Shown: positions 1 through 9,777 of the stretch, in pieces | Layout: the number at the start of each line of letters is the position of its first letter | Position numbering within the stretch: position 1 is the first letter of the stretch | From: Natrinema gelatinilyticum | Lineage (GTDB): Archaea; Halobacteriota; Halobacteria; Halobacteriales; Natrialbaceae | NCBI RefSeq assembly: GCF_024266705.1 | Contig: NZ_CP100756.1 | Location: 868,001 to 932,000, forward strand | DNA: 64,000 bases | Reading direction: 5' to 3' | Made by a program: the position numbers and the translations under genes | Notes under the pieces: generated by a model | Seen by the model: only the letters and a program-made list of their open reading frames with translations | Databases searched by the model: none | What the model was told of the DNA's origin: nothing

Positions 1-1425
1 GGGGGTCCGTTCCCGAGGCGCGGTCGGGCTGGCGGGCTCATCAGTCGACTGCTCGGCCTCGGTCGGGTCACTCGCAGGCGACTCCGGTCGCGAGGCCGAC
101 TCGTTCGAATCGGAAATCGACCGCTTCGAGGCGGCCGACGTGTCCGCGTTCGCCGGTTCAGTGTCCGACTGTGGGCGCTCCGCCGCGGAGTCGGATCCAG
201 CGGCCGGCGACGGGGGTTCGCCCGCGGTCGGCGGAACGGATTCGCTCGCGTCCGACTGGGTGGCGGACGATTCCGTCTCGGTACCGTGCTCGAGGCCTGT
301 CTCACCCCCGCGTTCGCCGCCTGGTTCGACCTGCGTCTCACCCGGTGCCGACCGGCCGCGGGGCGCTCGAGACCGGAGCAGGCCATGCTCAAGCAGCGCC
401 GATTCCACGGCTGCGTCGACCTGCCTCCGAACCGCGTCGTCGTCGTCGAAGCGCACCTCTCGCTTGCGCGGGTGGACGTTCACGTCGACAGCGTCGCCAG
501 GTACCTCGAGAAAGATGGTCACGAAGGGATAGCGGTCACCGCCGAGTTGCGTGCCGTACGCTCCCATGATTCCCTCGCGCACCGCGTCGGCGGTCACGGC
601 CCGGCCGTTTACGTACGTCGCGAGATAATCCCGGCTCGAGCGGTTGGTTTCGGGGTGAGAGACCAGTCCGGAGACGGCGTCGAGCGGCCCGGGCGGGAGC
701 GGGTCGCCGTCGGCCTCGACGGGAATCATCGACGACGCGACCTCGCGTCCGTAGACGGAGAGCACGGCGGCCTGCAGGTCGCCCTGGCCGGTCGTGGCAA
801 ACACCTCCCGCCCGTCGTGGGTTAGAGAGACGGCTACCGCCGGATTCGCGAGTGCGTACCGCGTGACGACGCGGTTGACGTGAGCGAACTCGGTCGCCGT
901 CGTTTTGAGGAACTTCCGGCGGGCTGGCGTGTTGTAGAAGAGGTCCTCGACTTCCACGATCGTTCCGTCGGGGCAGCCGATCGGATCGACGGAAACGACG
1001 TCGCCGCCCTCGTAAACGAGTTCCGTCCCCGCACCGGCCGCCTTACGCGGTCGTGAGCGAACGGTCATGTGCGACACCGATCCGATCGTATGAAGCGCCT
1101 CGCCTCGGAATCCCAGGGTAGCGACGCCGGACTCGAGATCTTCGAGGCCGTCGATCTTGCTGGTCGTGTGCTCGCGGACGGCCGCGCGGACGTCGGCCTC
1201 GGACATGCCATGGCCGTCGTCGGCGACCCGGATTCGCTCCGTGCCGCCCGCTTCGACAGTGACGTCGATGCTCGAGGCGTCCGCGTCCAGGCTGTTCTCG
1301 ACGAGTTCCTTCACCGCGCTCGCGGGCCGCTCGACGACCTCGCCGGCGGCGATTCTGGCGACCGTATCGTCGTCTAGCTGGTGGATATCGGTCTCGTCGT
1401 CGGAAGGGGTACTCTCGTCACTCAT
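1..1425 (-). CDS. mutL: DNA mismatch repair protein MutL (N-terminal 475 residues; runs off window edge)
   Basis: MutL is the ATP-dependent mediator that couples MutS mismatch recognition to downstream strand removal. The visible part has the GHKL ATPase: IAAGEVVERP and KELVENSLDA near residues 25-45, DDGHGM, and GFRGEAL. The transducer domain follows, with NVHPRKREVRF around residue 320. From about residue 340 the chain is a low-complexity acidic/Ser/Pro/Glu linker, usual for MutL. The C-terminal dimerisation/endonuclease domain would lie beyond base 1. The start is the ATG at 1423-1425 (MSDESTPSDD), a short distance before the ATPase. mutS lies 3.7 kb away on the same strand, as is common for this pair in haloarchaea. 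Confidence 0.95.
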   Translation of the reverse strand, partial: MSDESTPSDDETDIHQLDDDTVARIAAGEVVERPASAVKELVENSLDADASSIDVTVEAGGTERIRVADDGHGMSEADVRAAVREHTTSKIDGLEDLESGVATLGFRGEALHTIGSVSHMTVRSRPRKAAGAGTELVYEGGDVVSVDPIGCPDGTIVEVEDLFYNTPARRKFLKTTATEFAHVNRVVTRYALANPAVAVSLTHDGREVFATTGQGDLQAAVLSVYGREVASSMIPVEADGDPLPPGPLDAVSGLVSHPETNRSSRDYLATYVNGRAVTADAVREGIMGAYGTQLGGDRYPFVTIFLEVPGDAVDVNVHPRKREVRFDDDDAVRRQVDAAVESALLEHGLLRSRAPRGRSAPGETQVEPGGERGGETGLEHGTETESSATQSDASESVPPTAGEPPSPAAGSDSAAERPQSDTEPANADTSAASKRSISDSNESASRPESPASDPTEAEQSTDEPASPTAPRERTP

Positions 1426-1595
1426 GATGTGTTGGCGTCGGCACGAGGATCGGTCCCGACGCAGCAGATGTGCTGGCTATTTCTACAGAAGCTGGCTGGT
1501 TAGGTCTTCCGTCTCGGGAAACCACCTCGACGGGTTCATGAGATCGAAACGGCCCATCGAGCTGACCCGGAACGGAGACCGTCTCGTGAGTGCGG

Positions 1596-2396
1596 TCAGT
1601 CCTCGAGCCCAAGATCCTGCGACATCGAATTCCCCGCCCGCGGGACGCCCTTGACGGTGATCGTCTCGCCGTTCATGAACGAGGCGGCGGGACTCGAGAG
1701 GAACTGGGCGACGTCGGCGATTTCTTCGGGGTGGCCGATGCGGCGGTCGGCCCTCTCGCGGGGCGGCATGTCTTCGCTTTCGATCCCGAGCGTCTCGGCG
1801 ACGCCCGGCGTCTGGATGAGACCGGGTGCGATGCAGTTGATCCGGATGCCGTATTCGGCCCACTCGGCGGCGAGCGTCTCGGTCAGACGGATGATCGCCG
1901 CCTTCGAGGCGCCATAATGGCTTTCGCCGGGGGCAGCGTGCTGGCCGTTGACGCTCGAGAGGTTGATGATGACACCGCCGTTGCCCTCGCGCATGACCTC
2001 GCCCGCGAGCTGGGTACAGTGGACGGTACTGTTGAGATTGAGGTCGACGATCGTTTTCCAGCCGTTCTCGGAGATTTCTTCGAAGGGCGCGACGAATTCG
2101 CCGCCCGCATTGTTGACCAGAACGTCGACGTCGCCGAAGGCATCGACGGTTTCGTCGACCAGGTTCTGGACCTGCTCTCGTTCGCGGACGTTACACTCGA
2201 CAGCGAGTGCCTCGCCCGCGTCGTCGGCCTCGTTGATTCCCTCCGCAACCGGCCCAACGCGGTCCATCGACCGTGAGCAGATTGCGACGTTCGCGCCGCT
2301 TGCCGCGAGTGTCTCCGCGATCGCCTGTCCGATCCCCTGGCTCGCTCCGGTGACGATGGCGGTCTTTCCTGCAACGTCGTAGTCTGGTTCGTGCAT
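1596..2396 (-). CDS. SDR family NAD(P)-dependent oxidoreductase
   Basis: A 266-residue classical short-chain dehydrogenase. Motifs: the nucleotide loop TGASQGIGQA near residue 18, NNAGG near 95, a catalytic serine in NLSSVNGQ near 145, and YGASK near 160. Length and motifs fit glucose 1-dehydrogenase/3-oxoacyl-reductase-like SDRs that reduce or oxidise an alcohol/ketone with NAD(P)H. The substrate cannot be read from the sequence. It lies 170 bp upstream of mutL on the same strand and is divergent from the MFS gene at 2564. Confidence 0.9.
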   Translation of the reverse strand: MHEPDYDVAGKTAIVTGASQGIGQAIAETLAASGANVAICSRSMDRVGPVAEGINEADDAGEALAVECNVREREQVQNLVDETVDAFGDVDVLVNNAGGEFVAPFEEISENGWKTIVDLNLNSTVHCTQLAGEVMREGNGGVIINLSSVNGQHAAPGESHYGASKAAIIRLTETLAAEWAEYGIRINCIAPGLIQTPGVAETLGIESEDMPPRERADRRIGHPEEIADVAQFLSSPAASFMNGETITVKGVPRAGNSMSQDLGLED

Positions 2397-2563
2397 CGTG
2401 CTAACGGGGACCTTTCGGTCTCAAAATTCTACCGATAACCGACGGCGGAGTGGGGACTCGAATCGAGGATACCGGAACTCGAACAGACGATACCGGCCCC
2501 GGTTTTCCCCGTTCGAGAGGTTTTTGAACCGCGTTCCATTGATAGCGTCTACCGTCGAAGCGC

Positions 2564-3859
2564 GTGACACGATTTACGTCAGTCGCGCTCCTGAAAGACA
2601 GGGAGTTCGCGGCACTGGCCGGGACCGCGTTCGCGAGGAGCCAGGCGTACTCGACGATCCTGATCGCGCTGGCACTGTACGCCGATCTCTTTCAGACGAC
2701 CGGGGTCGTCGAGGGACTGTTCGGCGCGATGTTCGCGCTCGTCCAGTTACTCATCGTCCTGCCGCTCGGTCGGAAAGTGGATACGGGGAACGCAAAGCGC
2801 TACCTGCTAGCAGGCTTCCTGCTCAACATCGGCGTCTTCGTCGGGTTCGTTTTCGTGACCAGTCCGGCCCACGTCGTCCTCGTTCGGATGGTCCAAGGGC
2901 TCAGCGCGAGTATCCTCTGGATCACGGGCGCTGCGGTCGTCGGCGAGATCAGCCCCGACGACCAGCAGGGGCGGTGGCTCGGCGCGTACAACCAGTTCGC
3001 GTCCGTCTCGTCGCTGGCCGGCGATCTGGTCGGCGGGTACCTTCTGTTCGCCTACGGCTTCACCGCGACGTACGTCGTTCTCTCTGTGATCACGATGGGG
3101 TCGTTCGTCCTCGTCTTCACCTTCCTCCGCGACAACCCCGGCGGACGGAAGGACCCAGAGGAAGCCGGCAGCGCTGAGACGTTTCGAGCGCTGCTCGGGC
3201 TCCCGATGCTCCGGGCGCTGGTGGGCTTCAGATTCTTCTTCAGCTTCGGGAAGATGGCGGTCATTCTCTTTCTCCCCATTTACGCGCGGACGAGTTTCGG
3301 CATCTCTGCGTTCGCCATCGGCTGGATCATGGCCGGCGGGAAGCTCACGAAGGCGCTCACGCAGGGATTCGTCGGCAACCTCACGGACCGCCACGGCATG
3401 GAACACTACTTCGTCGCCACCGGCGCGACCATGTACGGACTCGGAACCGCAGCGATCCCGCTGGCCGCCTACGCCGAGGGAATGATCGATCCTATCACGG
3501 TGACAGTACACGGAGACACCCAGATCCTCGGCGGTGCCTTCATCGCGCTCTTCGCCGCCTACTCTCTGCTCGGGATCGCCGATTCCATCCGACTGCCGGC
3601 GAGCATGTCGCTGTTCGTCGACGAGGGCGAACAGTACAACTCCGTCGCGAGCGCCATGTCGCTGCGATCGATCTCCTGGAAGGTCGGTCAGGTGACGGGA
3701 CCGATCCTCGTGGGGACGACGATGGACTTCGTCTCAACGGAGGCGGGATTCTTCCTCGCTGCGGGTTTCATCGTCGTCGCGACGATAGCCTTCGTCGTGA
3801 CCGCCCGACGCGCCCACTCGAGACGCATCGTAACGGAGAACCCGTCACCAGGGGATTAG
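2564..3859 (+). CDS. MFS transporter
   Basis: A 431-residue major facilitator with about 12 hydrophobic helices. The loop after helix 2 (LPLGRKVDTGN) is the usual MFS motif A region, and the second half repeats it (GNLTDRHG). The start is a GTG (MTRFTSVALL); no better ATG precedes the first helix. A multidrug-type or sugar-type exporter is likely; the substrate is unknown. It is divergent from the SDR gene at 1596-2396, so the two share the 167-bp gap. Confidence 0.88.
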   Translation: MTRFTSVALLKDREFAALAGTAFARSQAYSTILIALALYADLFQTTGVVEGLFGAMFALVQLLIVLPLGRKVDTGNAKRYLLAGFLLNIGVFVGFVFVTSPAHVVLVRMVQGLSASILWITGAAVVGEISPDDQQGRWLGAYNQFASVSSLAGDLVGGYLLFAYGFTATYVVLSVITMGSFVLVFTFLRDNPGGRKDPEEAGSAETFRALLGLPMLRALVGFRFFFSFGKMAVILFLPIYARTSFGISAFAIGWIMAGGKLTKALTQGFVGNLTDRHGMEHYFVATGATMYGLGTAAIPLAAYAEGMIDPITVTVHGDTQILGGAFIALFAAYSLLGIADSIRLPASMSLFVDEGEQYNSVASAMSLRSISWKVGQVTGPILVGTTMDFVSTEAGFFLAAGFIVVATIAFVVTARRAHSRRIVTENPSPGD

Positions 3860-3985
3860 TAGGAGCGGAAAATCCCCGAAGCTCTCCCGCTCGACGCGCG
3901 TTCGACCCACGATCCGATGTGATCGGTTCCCGACGAACTCCGTCGACAAGAAGCTCTTTGTCGTCTGAAATGGGTATCACGTGTC

Positions 3986-4474
3986 ATGGGCACACATACG
4001 GAAGGCAGCGTCGACGCGATTCACATCGCGCCGGAAGCCGGTGCGGAGATGCAGTCGCTGACGGACGTCCGAGCGGTCGCCGACCGCGGACTCGAGGGCG
4101 ATCGGTACTTCGACCGGGCGGGGTCGTGGTCGGGAGAGAAAGGCCGGGACCTCCCGCCGGAGGATCGAGCGCTTACGCTCTTCGAGGCCGAGGCACTCGA
4201 CATCGTCGAGCGGGACGCGGGCATCGAACTCGAACCGGCCGATCACCGACGAAATATCACCACCAGAAACGTCGCCGTCGATCACTTACTCGACGAGCGG
4301 TTTCAGATCGGAGGGGCAGTCTGTGAAGGGATAGAGATCTGCGAGCCGTGTGCGTACCTCGAGTCGCTCACCGAAGAGGGCGTCCTCAGCGCGCTCGTCC
4401 ACCGGGGCGGGCTGAACGTCAGGATCGTCTCCTCCGGGGAGATTTCCGTCGGCGATCAAATCGCCGTTCTGTAG
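3986..4474 (+). CDS. MOSC domain-containing protein
   Basis: A 162-residue single-domain MOSC protein. MOSC domains bind the molybdenum cofactor or handle sulfur. Family landmarks are GLEGDRYF near residue 34, RRNITTRNV near 88-96, the CEPCAYLE cysteine pair near 117 and LVHRGGLNV near 138, which is close to the usual place for the MOSC C-terminal motif. It stands as its own unit after the MFS gene. A molybdate/sulfate-type permease lies about 10 kb away, which may or may not be related. Confidence 0.85.
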   Translation: MGTHTEGSVDAIHIAPEAGAEMQSLTDVRAVADRGLEGDRYFDRAGSWSGEKGRDLPPEDRALTLFEAEALDIVERDAGIELEPADHRRNITTRNVAVDHLLDERFQIGGAVCEGIEICEPCAYLESLTEEGVLSALVHRGGLNVRIVSSGEISVGDQIAVL

Positions 4475-4712
4475 GCCCACTGCGAGGCGAGCGGCGGGTC
4501 ACGAATCGTCTCGGCTCTACCTCGATCGCTGTGATCGTTCCACGTCGGGAACGCCGGCTTCGATATGCTGGCGCCGTGGTGCTGTGTCTCTCGGTTGTCC
4601 GACTCGAGACGACGGACGCGACCGTGACGGAAGCGTCACAGCATCTCGAGGGACCGTGTTCGTGCTAATATCATAACACAATACGCATGTGATATCGGTT
4701 CGAACTCCGTGT

Positions 4713-4913
4713 ATGAATTCGGCGAACTTCATCCGGTTTTTGCGGTCACTGGCCGTCCTGAGTGCACTCGCGGTCCTTCTGTTGGCTATCGTTTTGCCGC
4801 CCGATCCGTTCACGCAACTACTGTACAGCGGACCGTTGCTGATCGGTGCACTCCTCCTTTCGTACGTTCACGCGTACACGAATCGCCTCGAGGCGTTCGA
4901 ACGGGTGCGCTGA
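4713..4913 (+). CDS. small two-helix membrane protein, function unknown
   Basis: A 66-residue protein with two clear hydrophobic helices (about residues 9-28 and 35-52) and a short charged C-terminus (NRLEAFERVR). A GTG at 4689 would add eight residues, but the ATG at 4713 leads directly into a normal N-terminus. I do not recognise a characterised family. It ends 163 bp before the 3' end of the convergent mutS. The AT-rich stretch at 4668-4690 (taatatcataacacaatacg) is a plausible promoter. Confidence 0.6.
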   Translation: MNSANFIRFLRSLAVLSALAVLLLAIVLPPDPFTQLLYSGPLLIGALLLSYVHAYTNRLEAFERVR

Positions 4914-5076
4914 TTCGCGTTTCGGCCGACCACCGCCGAAATCGAAAGCGAAGCGACGTCGACAGCGGCCGGGCCGTCCGAAGGCGATCCGAGCCGCGAT
5001 ACAATCGAGCGAACAGACGAGTACTCTCCACGACCGAATTGCAAGCGATCACACCGCAACGTCGAGCAGCGAGCGA

Positions 5077-7788
5077 TTACTCTTCGAGTCGTTTCTGTAA
5101 CTCCTGCACTTTCGAGATCAGTTCGATCGGCGGCGTCGTGTTCACGTCGATTGCCTCGAGATCCGCGAGGATGGCCTCGGTTTCGGGATCGAGCCGTTTC
5201 CCGGTCCGTTCGGCGTCCGGATCGGCCTCGGTCGCCGCACCGCCGTCCGTCGATGCGGCCTGTGACTGCGTCCGAGACTGTTCGGCGGTCTGCATCGTCC
5301 CGCTATCCAGATCGAAGACTGCCTGAACAGGCTCGCTCGAGCCGCCCTTGGCCTCGATCGCCTTCTCCTCGCGAAGGCGCTCGAGGACGTCCCTCGAGCG
5401 ATCGACGACAGGGTCCGGGACCCCTGCGAGATCGGCGACGTGGATACCGTACGAGCGGTCGGTGGGCCCGTCGCGAACCGTTCGCAGGAACGTCACGTCA
5501 CCGTCGCGCTCGTCCGCGGCGACGTGGACGTTCGCGACGCGAGGGAGGTTCTCCGCGAGCCCGGTCAGTTCGTGGTAGTGGGTCGCAAAGAGCGTCTTCG
5601 CTTTCACTTCGTTATGTAGGTACTCCGTCGCAGCCCAGGCGATCGAGATGCCGTCGTAGGTCGCGGTGCCCCGGCCCACCTCGTCCAGAATTACCAACGA
5701 TTCGTCGGTCGCGGCGTGGAGAATATTGGAGAGTTCGCTCATCTCGACCATGAACGTCGAGCGGCCCTGTGCGAGTTCGTCCAGGGCGCCGACGCGAGTG
5801 AAGATACCGTCGACCAGCCCGATATCGGCCTCCTTTGCGGGGACGAAGCTTCCGATCTGAGCCAGCAGGACGATACAGGCGACCTGGCGCATGTACGTCG
5901 ATTTACCCGACATGTTCGGGCCCGTTACCACGAGGAATCCGCGTTCGTCGTCCATTCGGACGTCGTTCGGAACGAACTCCGTCGCCTGCTCGACGACTGG
6001 GTGTCTCCCCTGTTTGATTTCGAGGCAATTCTTCCGATGCAAGTCCGGCCGGACCCACCGGTTCTCGGCCGCGTGAGTCGCCAGGCTCGCGAGCGCGTCG
6101 ACCGTCGCCAGTGCCAGTCCGACATCCTGTAGTAGCTCGGCCCGCGCGGCGACGTCCTCGCGAAGCGCCTCGAAGAGTTCGTACTCGAGGTCGCCGCGCC
6201 GTTCCTCGAGTCGAAGGATTTCGCGCTCTTTCTCCTCGAGTTCGGCGGTCGTGAATCGCTTCGAGTTCTTCAGCGTCTTGATCTCCTCGTAGTGATCCGG
6301 CACGCCGTCGGCGGCGGACTTGCCGACCTGGATGTAGTAGCCATCGGTCTTGTTCCGGTCGACGGTCACGTGTGAGAGACCGTACTGTCGCTTCTCGCGT
6401 TCGGCGAGCGTGTCGAGCCACTCCTCGATCACCTCGTGGCGCTCGATTACCTCGTCGAGGTCGTCGTCGTAGCCGCGCCGAAGGAGTTCCCCCTGGGTCA
6501 CCGTCGACGGTGGCTCCGGTGCGATGGCCTCCTCCAGCGTCTCTCGGAGGTCCCGCGCGGCGTCTCTATCGGGCGAATCGACGATCGTGGACAGCGGTGA
6601 CTCGGTCAGTTCCGGGTCCGAGGCGACCGTTTCGGCCAACGCGGGCAAGACCGACAACGTGTTCTGTACCGCCAGCAGGTCCTGCGCATCCGCGCTGCCG
6701 TGCGTCGCTTTCGACGCGAGCCGAGCCAGATCGTACGCGTCCCCGAGTATCTCCTGGAGCTCGTCCCGCGCCAGTGCCGCCGACGAGAGCGCGGCCACGC
6801 TCTCCTGGCGGGCCTCGAGCGCCTCGATGGAGCGCCGCGGGCGCTGGAGCCACTCCTTGAGGAGGCGGCCGCCGGCGCTGGTCTCGGTGTGATCGATCGT
6901 CGCAAACAGTGACCCATCGCGGTCGCCTTGCATGGTTTCGGTCAGCTCGAGGTTGCGTTGGGTGGTCGCGTCCAGCGTGACGTGGTCGGCGCCGTGGTGG
7001 GCCTGGATGCGGGTCATCGATGCCAGGACGCCAACGCCGGTCTCCTCGACGTACGAGAGGACGGCCCCGGCAGCAGCAATCGCTGGCCCGGTGACTGACA
7101 GCCGCTCGACGGTTTCCGCCCCGAACTGCTCGTGAACCCGGTGGGTTCCCCGCTTTGGCGCGAACGCTTCGGTCTCGTGGAGCGTCAGCGTCGCATCGCT
7201 GCGTTCTCGAATCCGGTTCAGCAGGTCGTCGTCGGTTCGGACGGCGGGTCCCGGTAGAATTTCGACCGGATCGAACCGGTAGAGCTCCGTCAGCGCGTCG
7301 TCCGCGTCCGCGGCCGCCGCGACGAGAAAGCGGCCGGTCGTCACGTCCGCGAAGGCGAGTCCGTAGCCGCCGTCGGTCGACGAGTGGCTGTTCGAACCGC
7401 CGGCGCCCCCATCCGCGTCGACGACCGCCGCGAGGTACTGGGCGTCAGCGTCGCCCGTCTCGAGCAACGTCCCCGGAGTGACGACGCGGACGATTTCGCG
7501 CGCGTGGCCGGAATCGGTCTCGTACTGATCGGCGACGGCGACGCGGTAGCCGCGCTCGACGAGCGCCTTGAGGTAGGGCGTGAGGTCGTCTATCGGCACG
7601 CCGGCCATGGGATACGACGAGCCGTGTGAGGACTTCTGGGAGACTTTGAGGTCGAGTTCTGCGCTGACTGTTTCTGCGTCCTCGCCGAAAAATTCGTAGA
7701 AATCGCCACACTGCATGGCAAGCAGTTCCGCCTCGGTCTCGTCTTTGAGCGAAAAGAACTCGCCGACGATACCCGTCGCCTCGGTCAT
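5077..7788 (-). CDS. mutS: DNA mismatch repair protein MutS
   Basis: A 903-residue MutS1. The N-terminal mismatch-contact domain is intact: QCGDFYEFFGEDA, in which the haloarchaeal CGDFYEFF replaces the bacterial GDFYE(L/M)F form. The connector, lever and clamp regions follow. The ATPase has Walker A TGPNMSGKST near residue 620, the ST..VEMSE signature, Walker B LVILDEVGRGT and the LFATHYHEL trans-acting motif. The ATG at 7786-7788 (MTEATGIVGE) is chosen over an upstream in-frame ATG at 7956, because the added 56 residues are Arg-rich and unlike the family. The C-terminal 90 residues are an acidic linker plus a short helix-rich tail (VQELQKRLEE), usual for halophile MutS. Confidence 0.96.
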   Translation of the reverse strand: MTEATGIVGEFFSLKDETEAELLAMQCGDFYEFFGEDAETVSAELDLKVSQKSSHGSSYPMAGVPIDDLTPYLKALVERGYRVAVADQYETDSGHAREIVRVVTPGTLLETGDADAQYLAAVVDADGGAGGSNSHSSTDGGYGLAFADVTTGRFLVAAAADADDALTELYRFDPVEILPGPAVRTDDDLLNRIRERSDATLTLHETEAFAPKRGTHRVHEQFGAETVERLSVTGPAIAAAGAVLSYVEETGVGVLASMTRIQAHHGADHVTLDATTQRNLELTETMQGDRDGSLFATIDHTETSAGGRLLKEWLQRPRRSIEALEARQESVAALSSAALARDELQEILGDAYDLARLASKATHGSADAQDLLAVQNTLSVLPALAETVASDPELTESPLSTIVDSPDRDAARDLRETLEEAIAPEPPSTVTQGELLRRGYDDDLDEVIERHEVIEEWLDTLAEREKRQYGLSHVTVDRNKTDGYYIQVGKSAADGVPDHYEEIKTLKNSKRFTTAELEEKEREILRLEERRGDLEYELFEALREDVAARAELLQDVGLALATVDALASLATHAAENRWVRPDLHRKNCLEIKQGRHPVVEQATEFVPNDVRMDDERGFLVVTGPNMSGKSTYMRQVACIVLLAQIGSFVPAKEADIGLVDGIFTRVGALDELAQGRSTFMVEMSELSNILHAATDESLVILDEVGRGTATYDGISIAWAATEYLHNEVKAKTLFATHYHELTGLAENLPRVANVHVAADERDGDVTFLRTVRDGPTDRSYGIHVADLAGVPDPVVDRSRDVLERLREEKAIEAKGGSSEPVQAVFDLDSGTMQTAEQSRTQSQAASTDGGAATEADPDAERTGKRLDPETEAILADLEAIDVNTTPPIELISKVQELQKRLEE

Positions 7789-8091
7789 GTGCAGTGAGTA
7801 TCTTCCCAGCGCAAAAACCCTGCGGGATCCACGGTGAAAGTGATCCGAAGAGACGGAGGCGGAACGCCATCCGATCGGCCGGGAGCGACGGTCCGTCCCG
7901 CGGTCGGTGCTTCGAATTGCAGGCTTCCAGACGTATTCGTCGATCAACCAGGTCACGTTCCCGATGGTCGTGGGGTTGCTGGCGCGCCCCCGGACAGGCT
8001 CGGCTTCGACGTCGATGCCGTGGGGCTGTGACCTCGATTACCGTCGGCCGTGTCGACGATGGTCTCGTGGATGTTCTCGCCGGCCGTGCGT
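7789..8091. other. intergenic, no gene recognised
   Basis: The stretch lies between mutS and the transducer gene, both on the minus strand. Open frames here encode Arg/Ser/Pro-rich protein typical of antisense or non-coding frames. It should hold the mutS promoter and the transducer 3' end; no clear hairpin or repeat stands out. Confidence 0.5.
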
Positions 8092-9777
8092 TCAATCTCG
8101 ATCGACGGCGCGCTCGTCGTTCGACGGATGCGAGTCGCCGTCGAATTCGAATTCCGGGGACGCCGCACGTTCGTCGTCTCCAGCGTCGGTTCCCTCGAGT
8201 GTCCGTTCGTCACCGTCGACGGCGAACGTGGAGTCCGTCGCACCCGACTCGGAGGAGAATCCACCTGCCCCGACGTCTCCGCTAGTCGGCGGCCACGTGG
8301 GTCGCTCGTTCGCGTCCGTCTCGAAACTGTCGAGTCTCTCTGCCAGTTGCGTCGCCTGATGAGAGAGGTCCGTGATGACCCGTGAAACTTCGGCGAGTGA
8401 ACTCGTCTGCTCTTCGGCCGCTGCGGCGACAGTTTCGGCTTCCGAAACGGTTTCCTCGGATATCGCGGTCGCTTCGTCGATCATGGCGACGACCTGCTGG
8501 GTCGACGCGGCCTGCTGTTCGGTCGCGGCCGAGATTTCCTGCACCCCGTCGTTCGTGTCTTGTGTGTACATTGCGATCGACTCGAGGGCCGCAGCGGCGT
8601 TCTCGACAGCCTCGCGGTGGCTGGCGACCTCCTCGCTAGTGGCACGAACGGTATCTGCCGTCCGGTTCGTCTGTTCTTTGATGCCCTCGATACGCTCTTC
8701 TATATTTTCGGCGGCCTCTTTCGTCTCCGATGCGAGTTCCTTGACTTCGCCGGCGACCGCGCTGAACCCACCGCCTCCGGACTCGGCCGAGCGCGAGGCC
8801 TCAATGTTGGCGTTGAGCGCGAGCATATTCGTCTGATCCGCGACCGTAGAGATGAACTCGACGAGTTCGTCGATCTGATCGATCTCGGCCTGGAGCGCCT
8901 CGATATCCTCGACGGCCCGTTCGGACTCGGATTCGATCTCGTTCATTCCCTCGATCGCGTCCCGGGCGGCTTCGCGTCCCTCTTCGCCGGTCCGTGCGGT
9001 TTGCGCTGCGAGGTCCGCCACCCGGTTCGACGAGGAAGCGATCTCCTCGATCGTACTCGAGAGACCGTTCATTTCGGCGTCGACGGATTGAAAGCTCTCG
9101 TATTGGCGCTCCGCACCACTGGAGATGTCCTGAATAGAACCGGCCACTTGCTGGGAGGCCGATTGCACTTCCTCCGAACTGGCCGTCGCTTCCTCGGATG
9201 CAGCAGCGACGTCCACAGCGAATTGCGAGAGGAACTCCGTCGTCGACTCGAGTTCGGCGATCATCTCGTTGAACTCGGTCGCGACCGTTCGTATCGCCTC
9301 GTTCTCGCTTTCGGGATCCATCCGTCGGGTCAAGTCGCCGGCCGCACACGCCTGCATTACGTCGGCGTACTCGTCGGCCTTCGCTATGAGATGCTGGTTG
9401 GCCCGTTCAGCTTCTTTTCGAAGCGCAACGGCCTCACGACGCGCTTCCTCTGCTTCGTTCATCTTGCGTTGGATCGCCTCGCCTTTGTCCTGTAGGTCCT
9501 CGATTGTCAGGATCCCAGTATTCACTACCAGCGAGACGAACACTGCCCCGAAAAGGAAGACGAAGCCCGTGAGCAGTCGAAACAGCTCCACGGAACCGTT
9601 GACCGTAACCCAGAGAGCGGCGACGTATCCGACCAGGAAAAACGCCATCAATCCGAACAGTCCGATCCACCGTTGGCGGTAGTCGGAGTCATCGAGTCGC
9701 TGTACTAATCGCCTCGTATAGAGAATCGACCCGCCCATCACGATCGCCCCGCCCACTATTAATAACTGTACTATCAT
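8092..9777 (-). CDS. methyl-accepting chemotaxis transducer (membrane-bound, no extracellular sensor)
   Basis: A 561-residue transducer with three N-terminal membrane helices (about residues 1-21, 37-58 and 67-88) and almost no loop, so it lacks a periplasmic-type sensor domain. A HAMP-like helix-linker-helix follows near residues 120-175 (AAGDLTRRMDP). The long coiled coil has the conserved signalling hairpin ADQTNMLALNANIEASRSAE near residues 320-340, the CheA/CheW contact. The C-terminal 60 residues are acidic and unstructured. It probably senses membrane state, energy level or a partner protein. No che genes are near. The upstream end is AT-rich (atatatg near 9775). Confidence 0.93.
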   Translation of the reverse strand: MIVQLLIVGGAIVMGGSILYTRRLVQRLDDSDYRQRWIGLFGLMAFFLVGYVAALWVTVNGSVELFRLLTGFVFLFGAVFVSLVVNTGILTIEDLQDKGEAIQRKMNEAEEARREAVALRKEAERANQHLIAKADEYADVMQACAAGDLTRRMDPESENEAIRTVATEFNEMIAELESTTEFLSQFAVDVAAASEEATASSEEVQSASQQVAGSIQDISSGAERQYESFQSVDAEMNGLSSTIEEIASSSNRVADLAAQTARTGEEGREAARDAIEGMNEIESESERAVEDIEALQAEIDQIDELVEFISTVADQTNMLALNANIEASRSAESGGGGFSAVAGEVKELASETKEAAENIEERIEGIKEQTNRTADTVRATSEEVASHREAVENAAAALESIAMYTQDTNDGVQEISAATEQQAASTQQVVAMIDEATAISEETVSEAETVAAAAEEQTSSLAEVSRVITDLSHQATQLAERLDSFETDANERPTWPPTSGDVGAGGFSSESGATDSTFAVDGDERTLEGTDAGDDERAASPEFEFDGDSHPSNDERAVDRD